Of a DNA stretch of 15,295 nt, positions 11,531-15,295 are shown piece by piece. Each line of letters begins with the position of its first letter. The stretch's first letter is position 1. Both the position numbers and the translations under genes were made by a program. Origin of the DNA: an uncultured Eubacterium sp. (GTDB lineage Bacteria; Bacillota; Clostridia; Lachnospirales; Lachnospiraceae); contig CAJTSV010000091.1 of NCBI GenBank assembly GCA_910579075.1, forward strand, positions 1 to 15,295. Direction: 5' to 3'. The notes below the pieces were generated by a model. The model was given only the letters and a program-made list of their open reading frames with translations. It searched no databases and was not told the origin of the DNA.

Positions 11531-12799
11531 ATGGCAGGCAAAAGCAGCGAAGGCAAGGTAAGGTGTTCTTTTTGCGGAAAGCCGCAGGAACAGGTACGAA
11601 AGCTGATTGCCGGACCGAATGGAGCATACATCTGTGATGAGTGCGTGGATATCTGTTCCGAAATCATTGAGGAAGAATTTGCGCGCGAAGAAGCAGAGAT
11701 GGAAGAAACAGAAGAAGTGATTGAAACGCCGTTTGAAATCAATCTTCAAAAGCCGGAAAAACTGAAAGCCTTTCTGGACGATTATGTCATCGGGCAGGAT
11801 GAGGCTAAAAAAGTGCTGTCTGTTTCTGTATACAATCATTACAAGCGGATTCTTGCAGATTCCGAGCCGGATGACGTGGAGCTGCAGAAAAGCAATATTC
11901 TGATGCTGGGGCCGACCGGTTCCGGGAAAACGCTGCTGGCACAGACGCTGGCAAGAGTGCTGAATGTTCCGTTTGCCATTGCGGATGCAACGACACTGAC
12001 AGAAGCAGGCTATGTCGGGGAAGATGTCGAGAATATTCTGCTCAAGCTGATACAGGCCGCAGAATATGACATTGAACGCGCGCAGTATGGCATTATTTAT
12101 ATTGACGAAATTGACAAAATTACAAAAAAATCAGAAAATGTATCAATTACAAGGGATGTTTCCGGCGAGGGCGTGCAGCAGGCACTGTTAAAGATACTTG
12201 AGGGAACGAATGCATCCGTGCCGCCGCAGGGCGGAAGGAAGCACCCGCAGCAGGAGCTGATACAGATTGATACGACCAATATTCTCTTTCTTTGCGGGGG
12301 TGCATTTGACGGTCTGGAAAAAATCATAGAAACGAGAATGGACCAGAAATCCATTGGTTTTAATGCAAAGGTTTCTGAGATTTCCGAAAAGAGCGTTGGA
12401 GATGCATTGAAGCAGACAATGCCGCAGGATTTGGTGAAATTCGGGCTGATTCCGGAATTTGTCGGGCGCGTGCCGGTTATGGTTTCGCTCGATTCCCTGG
12501 ATAAGAACGCACTCAAGCAGATTCTGACAGAGCCGAAAAATTCCCTGATTAAGCAGTATTGCAAGCTGTTTGCTCTTGACGGCATTGAGCTGGATTTTCA
12601 GGATGCCGCAATTGAGGCGATTGCAGACAAGTCGCTGGAACGGAAAACCGGGGCGAGGGGGCTGCGCGCCATTATGGAAAGCACACTGATGGAACTGATG
12701 TACCGGATTCCGTCGGATGAAACCATCAAAAAGTGCACGATTACAAAGGAAGCAGTAGACAAGACCGGAGAACCGCTGATTGAATATAAGAGCGCTTAA
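11531..12799 (+). CDS. clpX: ATP-dependent Clp protease ATP-binding subunit ClpX
   Basis: This encodes 422 residues from 11531. ClpX is a hexameric AAA+ unfoldase that recognises tagged proteins and threads them into ClpP. The N-terminal zinc-binding domain has Cys12, Cys15, Cys35 and Cys38 (CSFC and CDEC). Walker A is GPTGSGKT at 127-134, followed by the pore loop GYVGED, Walker B IIYIDEID, the RKH loop (GGRKHPQQ) and the IGF loop (SIGFNAK) that docks on ClpP. The frame is open upstream to a GTG at 11498 inside clpP, but the zinc domain and the GAGGGGTG box support 11531. A terminator follows at 12859. Complete and ordinary. Confidence 0.97.
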   Translation: MAGKSSEGKVRCSFCGKPQEQVRKLIAGPNGAYICDECVDICSEIIEEEFAREEAEMEETEEVIETPFEINLQKPEKLKAFLDDYVIGQDEAKKVLSVSVYNHYKRILADSEPDDVELQKSNILMLGPTGSGKTLLAQTLARVLNVPFAIADATTLTEAGYVGEDVENILLKLIQAAEYDIERAQYGIIYIDEIDKITKKSENVSITRDVSGEGVQQALLKILEGTNASVPPQGGRKHPQQELIQIDTTNILFLCGGAFDGLEKIIETRMDQKSIGFNAKVSEISEKSVGDALKQTMPQDLVKFGLIPEFVGRVPVMVSLDSLDKNALKQILTEPKNSLIKQYCKLFALDGIELDFQDAAIEAIADKSLERKTGARGLRAIMESTLMELMYRIPSDETIKKCTITKEAVDKTGEPLIEYKSA

Positions 12800-12858
12800 A
12801 ATGGCTGCGGTACACGGCGCAGGTTCCTGTTTTCCGGAAGGCGTCTGTGTACTGTCAT

Positions 12859-12891
12859 AGGAGGAGTACCCGTAAGGTATCTCCTCTTTTT
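12859..12891 (+). terminator. Intrinsic terminator after clpX
   Basis: AGGAGGAGTACC (12859-12870) pairs with GGTATCTCCTC plus two T bases (12876-12888), with one bulged T and a five-base loop, followed by a T run to 12891. It separates clpX from lon, so lon likely has its own promoter in 12892-12960, though I could not pick one with confidence. Confidence 0.8.
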
Positions 12892-12971
12892 GTCTTATAT
12901 GCAATAAAATTATCTAAATCAGTCATTGTTTCAAAAATAAGGGCTACAGACCAGAAATGAGGAAAGCAGTT

Positions 12972-15293
12972 ATGTGTGAAATCATGAAAGTATTGCCCGC
13001 AGTCCCACTGCGCGGCATGGTTATCCTTCCGCGGATGATTGTTCATTTTGATATCAGCAAACCGCATTCGGTACATGCAGTGGAAGAAGCCATGCAGAAA
13101 GATGAAGAAATCTTTTTAATTACGCTGAAAAACCCGAATGCGGATATGCCGGAACGGGAAGATTTTTATGATGTCGGCGTTATTGCAAAAATCAAGCAGC
13201 TGATTAAAATGCCGAATAAAATCGTGCGTGTTCTGGTCGAAGGCATGGAGCGGGCGGAGCTTCAGGACATTGTGGAGCAGGAAAATTATTACCGGATGCA
13301 GGTTCTGCGCTTTGACAGCGAAGCAGAAGGGGAAATCATGCCGCAGGCATTAGAAGCCATGCTTTTGAGCATGAAAGAAACCATCCGCAGCTACTGCGAG
13401 ATGAATCCGCGCACCGGGCGTGAATTTTTAAAGCAGATAGAAGAACTGGACCGGGCAGATGCCCTGATTGATATCGCCGCGAACAGCATGCCGTTTCATT
13501 ACGAGCATAAGCAGCAGATTCTTTCTGCCATAAACCTGACGCAGCGCTATGAAGTATTTGTTTCCATTTTGCTGAACGAAATCGAAGTGATTGCCATTAA
13601 AAATGACTTCCAGCAGAAGCTGAAAAATGCAGTGGATAAAAACCAGAGGGAATATATCCTGCGCGAACAGATGCATTTAATCCGTGAGGAGCTGGGCGAA
13701 GCAAATACCGATTCCGACATTGAGAAATTCCGCAGCAAAACGGAAAAGCTGAAAGCAGACAAGGAAATCAAAGACCGCCTGTACGAAGAAATCAGCCGGT
13801 TTCAGAATCTTCCGGTCAGCTCGTCGGAAAGCGCGGTTATCCGGGGCTATATCGAAACACTGCTCGAGCTGCCGTGGAACAAAGGCTCGAAGGATAATAA
13901 GGACATTAAAAATGCAGAGCGTATTTTAAACGAAGACCATTACGGCATGGAAAAGGTCAAGGAGCGCGTACTGGAATTTCTCGCCGTGCGCAGCCTGACA
14001 AGCAAGGGCGACAGTCCGATTATCTGCCTGGTCGGGCCGCCCGGAACCGGCAAGACAAGCATTGCGAGGTCGGTGGCGTCAGCCCTTGACAAAAAATATA
14101 TCCGTATCTGCCTGGGCGGGGTACGGGACGAAGCGGAAATCCGCGGGCACAGGAAAACCTATGTGGGAGCGATGCCAGGGCGTATTATTACAGGGCTGAA
14201 AAGCGCCGGCGTGAAAAATCCGCTTATGCTGTTAGACGAGATAGACAAGCTTGGCAGCGATTTTAAAGGCGACCCGGCTTCAGCACTGCTGGAAGTATTA
14301 GACAGCGAGCAGAACAGCCGTTTTACCGACCATTATATCGAGGTGCCGGTTGACCTGTCCGAGGTTATGTTTGTGGCAACAGCCAATGATGCCGCAAATA
14401 TTCCAAGGCCGCTTTTGGACCGCATGGAAATTATTGAGGTGTCCAGCTATACCGAAAATGAAAAGCTGCATATTGCAAAAGAGCACCTGGTTGAAAAGCA
14501 GGCGAAGAAAAACGGGCTGAAAAAAGAACAGCTTTCCATCAGTGACAAGGCGCTGGCCAAAATGATAAGCGGCTATACAAAAGAGGCCGGGGTTCGCAGC
14601 CTGGAGCGCAAAATTGGCGCGGTCTGCCGCAAGGCTGCCAGGGTTATTTACGAGAAAGAAAAGGACTGCGTGCGCGTGACCGGAAGCAACCTGGAAAAGT
14701 ATCTTGGCATAGCACGGTATGCGCCGGATTCGATTCATGAAAAGGACGAGGCCGGCGTGGTGCGCGGGCTTGCCTGGACCAGCGTGGGCGGCGTGACGCT
14801 GGAAGTGGAGGTCAGCTGCATGCCGGGGAAGGGAGAAATGAAGCTGACCGGAAAGCTGGGCGATGTGATGAAGGAATCTGCAATGGCGGCCTTAAGCTGC
14901 GTGCGTTCGCTGGGAGAAGCTTATGATATCCAGGAAGATTACTTTACAAAGCATGATTTCCATATCCATATCCCGGAAGGGGCTACGCCAAAGGACGGGC
15001 CGTCAGCCGGCATTACGATGGCCGTGGCAGTGCTGTCTGCGGTTACGGGAATTCCGGTGCATGCGGATGTGGCAATGACCGGGGAGATTACGCTGCGCGG
15101 CAGGGTGCTTGCAATCGGGGGATTGAAGGAAAAGCTGCTGGCGGCGAAGAATGCCGGGATTAAAACCGTTTGTATTCCGAAGAAGAATGAAAAGGATTTG
15201 TCTGAGATAGATGAGGAGATTACGAAGGGGATGAAGATTCTGCTGGCGGAGCAGATAACGGAAGTGCTGGAGGCGGCGCTGGTGCGCGGGTGA
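12972..15293 (+). CDS. lon: ATP-dependent protease Lon (endopeptidase La)
   Basis: This encodes 773 residues from 12972, matching the usual LonA length. Lon is a cytosolic homo-hexamer that degrades misfolded and regulatory proteins. The N-terminal substrate-binding domain begins LPAVPLRGMVILPRM. A coiled-coil middle includes REYILREQMHLIREELGE. The AAA+ module has Walker A GPPGTGKT at 355-362 and Walker B MLLDEIDKL. The C-terminal protease carries the Ser-Lys dyad: Ser678 in KDGPSAGI and Lys721 in LKEKLLAAKNAGI. An ATG at 12957 opens the longest frame, but AGGAA (12960-12964) sits seven bases before the ATG at 12972, which is preferred. It is separated from clpX by a terminator, and the stop is two bases from the window end. 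Confidence 0.97.
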   Translation: MCEIMKVLPAVPLRGMVILPRMIVHFDISKPHSVHAVEEAMQKDEEIFLITLKNPNADMPEREDFYDVGVIAKIKQLIKMPNKIVRVLVEGMERAELQDIVEQENYYRMQVLRFDSEAEGEIMPQALEAMLLSMKETIRSYCEMNPRTGREFLKQIEELDRADALIDIAANSMPFHYEHKQQILSAINLTQRYEVFVSILLNEIEVIAIKNDFQQKLKNAVDKNQREYILREQMHLIREELGEANTDSDIEKFRSKTEKLKADKEIKDRLYEEISRFQNLPVSSSESAVIRGYIETLLELPWNKGSKDNKDIKNAERILNEDHYGMEKVKERVLEFLAVRSLTSKGDSPIICLVGPPGTGKTSIARSVASALDKKYIRICLGGVRDEAEIRGHRKTYVGAMPGRIITGLKSAGVKNPLMLLDEIDKLGSDFKGDPASALLEVLDSEQNSRFTDHYIEVPVDLSEVMFVATANDAANIPRPLLDRMEIIEVSSYTENEKLHIAKEHLVEKQAKKNGLKKEQLSISDKALAKMISGYTKEAGVRSLERKIGAVCRKAARVIYEKEKDCVRVTGSNLEKYLGIARYAPDSIHEKDEAGVVRGLAWTSVGGVTLEVEVSCMPGKGEMKLTGKLGDVMKESAMAALSCVRSLGEAYDIQEDYFTKHDFHIHIPEGATPKDGPSAGITMAVAVLSAVTGIPVHADVAMTGEITLRGRVLAIGGLKEKLLAAKNAGIKTVCIPKKNEKDLSEIDEEITKGMKILLAEQITEVLEAALVRG

Positions 15294-15295
15294 GG

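Noticed and set aside
12188..12904. Minus-strand frame of 238 codons over clpX
   Set aside because: Antisense shadow of clpX that begins within the terminator; no ribosome binding site or domain.
1..15295. A new defence or mobile gene system in the window
   Set aside because: All substantial genes belong to known metabolic, regulatory, spore or proteostasis families; no transposase, integrase, toxin-antitoxin pair or defence module was seen.

Overview
The window looks like chromosomal DNA of an endospore-forming Clostridia member, most likely Lachnospiraceae-like. Three things point there: an alpha/beta-type small acid-soluble spore protein gene, the order tig-clpP-clpX-lon that is common in Firmicutes, and strong AGGAGG-type ribosome binding sites with A/T-rich sigma-A-like promoters. 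The assignment is inference; no rRNA or tRNA gene is present.

Layout. (1) Bases 1-1526: the 3' end of an unrecognised gene, a convergent CYTH-domain phosphohydrolase gene, a divergent DJ-1/PfpI gene, and a long hairpin that ends the DJ-1 gene and the facing gene from both sides. (2) Bases 1558-2907: a secreted SGNH/GDSL hydrolase gene on the minus strand. Its mRNA leader is mostly one 75-nt palindromic element with perfect 20-bp arms. (3) Bases 2984-3380: a SASP gene with an upstream dyad and a strong downstream hairpin terminator. (4) Bases 3424-9279: a sucrose-utilisation locus. A LacI-family repressor gene is transcribed leftward. Transcribed rightward are scrB (GH32 sucrose-6-phosphate hydrolase), a PhnP-like metallo-beta-lactamase-fold hydrolase gene and scrA (PTS IIBCA). 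The rightward promoter is followed at once by five contiguous 12-bp palindromic units, a very likely repressor operator array. The transcription unit ends in a second copy of the hairpin repeat seen at 1421-1526. (5) Bases 9313-15293: the proteostasis cluster tig, clpP, clpX and lon.

How the genes work together. ScrA would import sucrose as sucrose-6-phosphate and ScrB would split it into glucose-6-phosphate and fructose. The divergent repressor would release the operator array when inducer is present. The hydrolase between scrB and scrA has no textbook role in sucrose use and is the least explained gene here. Trigger factor folds nascent chains, ClpXP and Lon degrade damaged or regulatory proteins; this block is ordinary.

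I saw no CRISPR array, transposase, phage gene or defence system. The most unusual material is non-coding: the tandem operator array, the recurring terminator-like hairpin (two clear copies and one decayed candidate), the palindrome in the SGNH leader, and paired GAAA-loop hairpins between the scr genes. Several gene starts were moved downstream from the longest open frame because the ribosome binding site decides for an internal codon (SASP, LacI regulator, scrB, scrA, clpX, lon).
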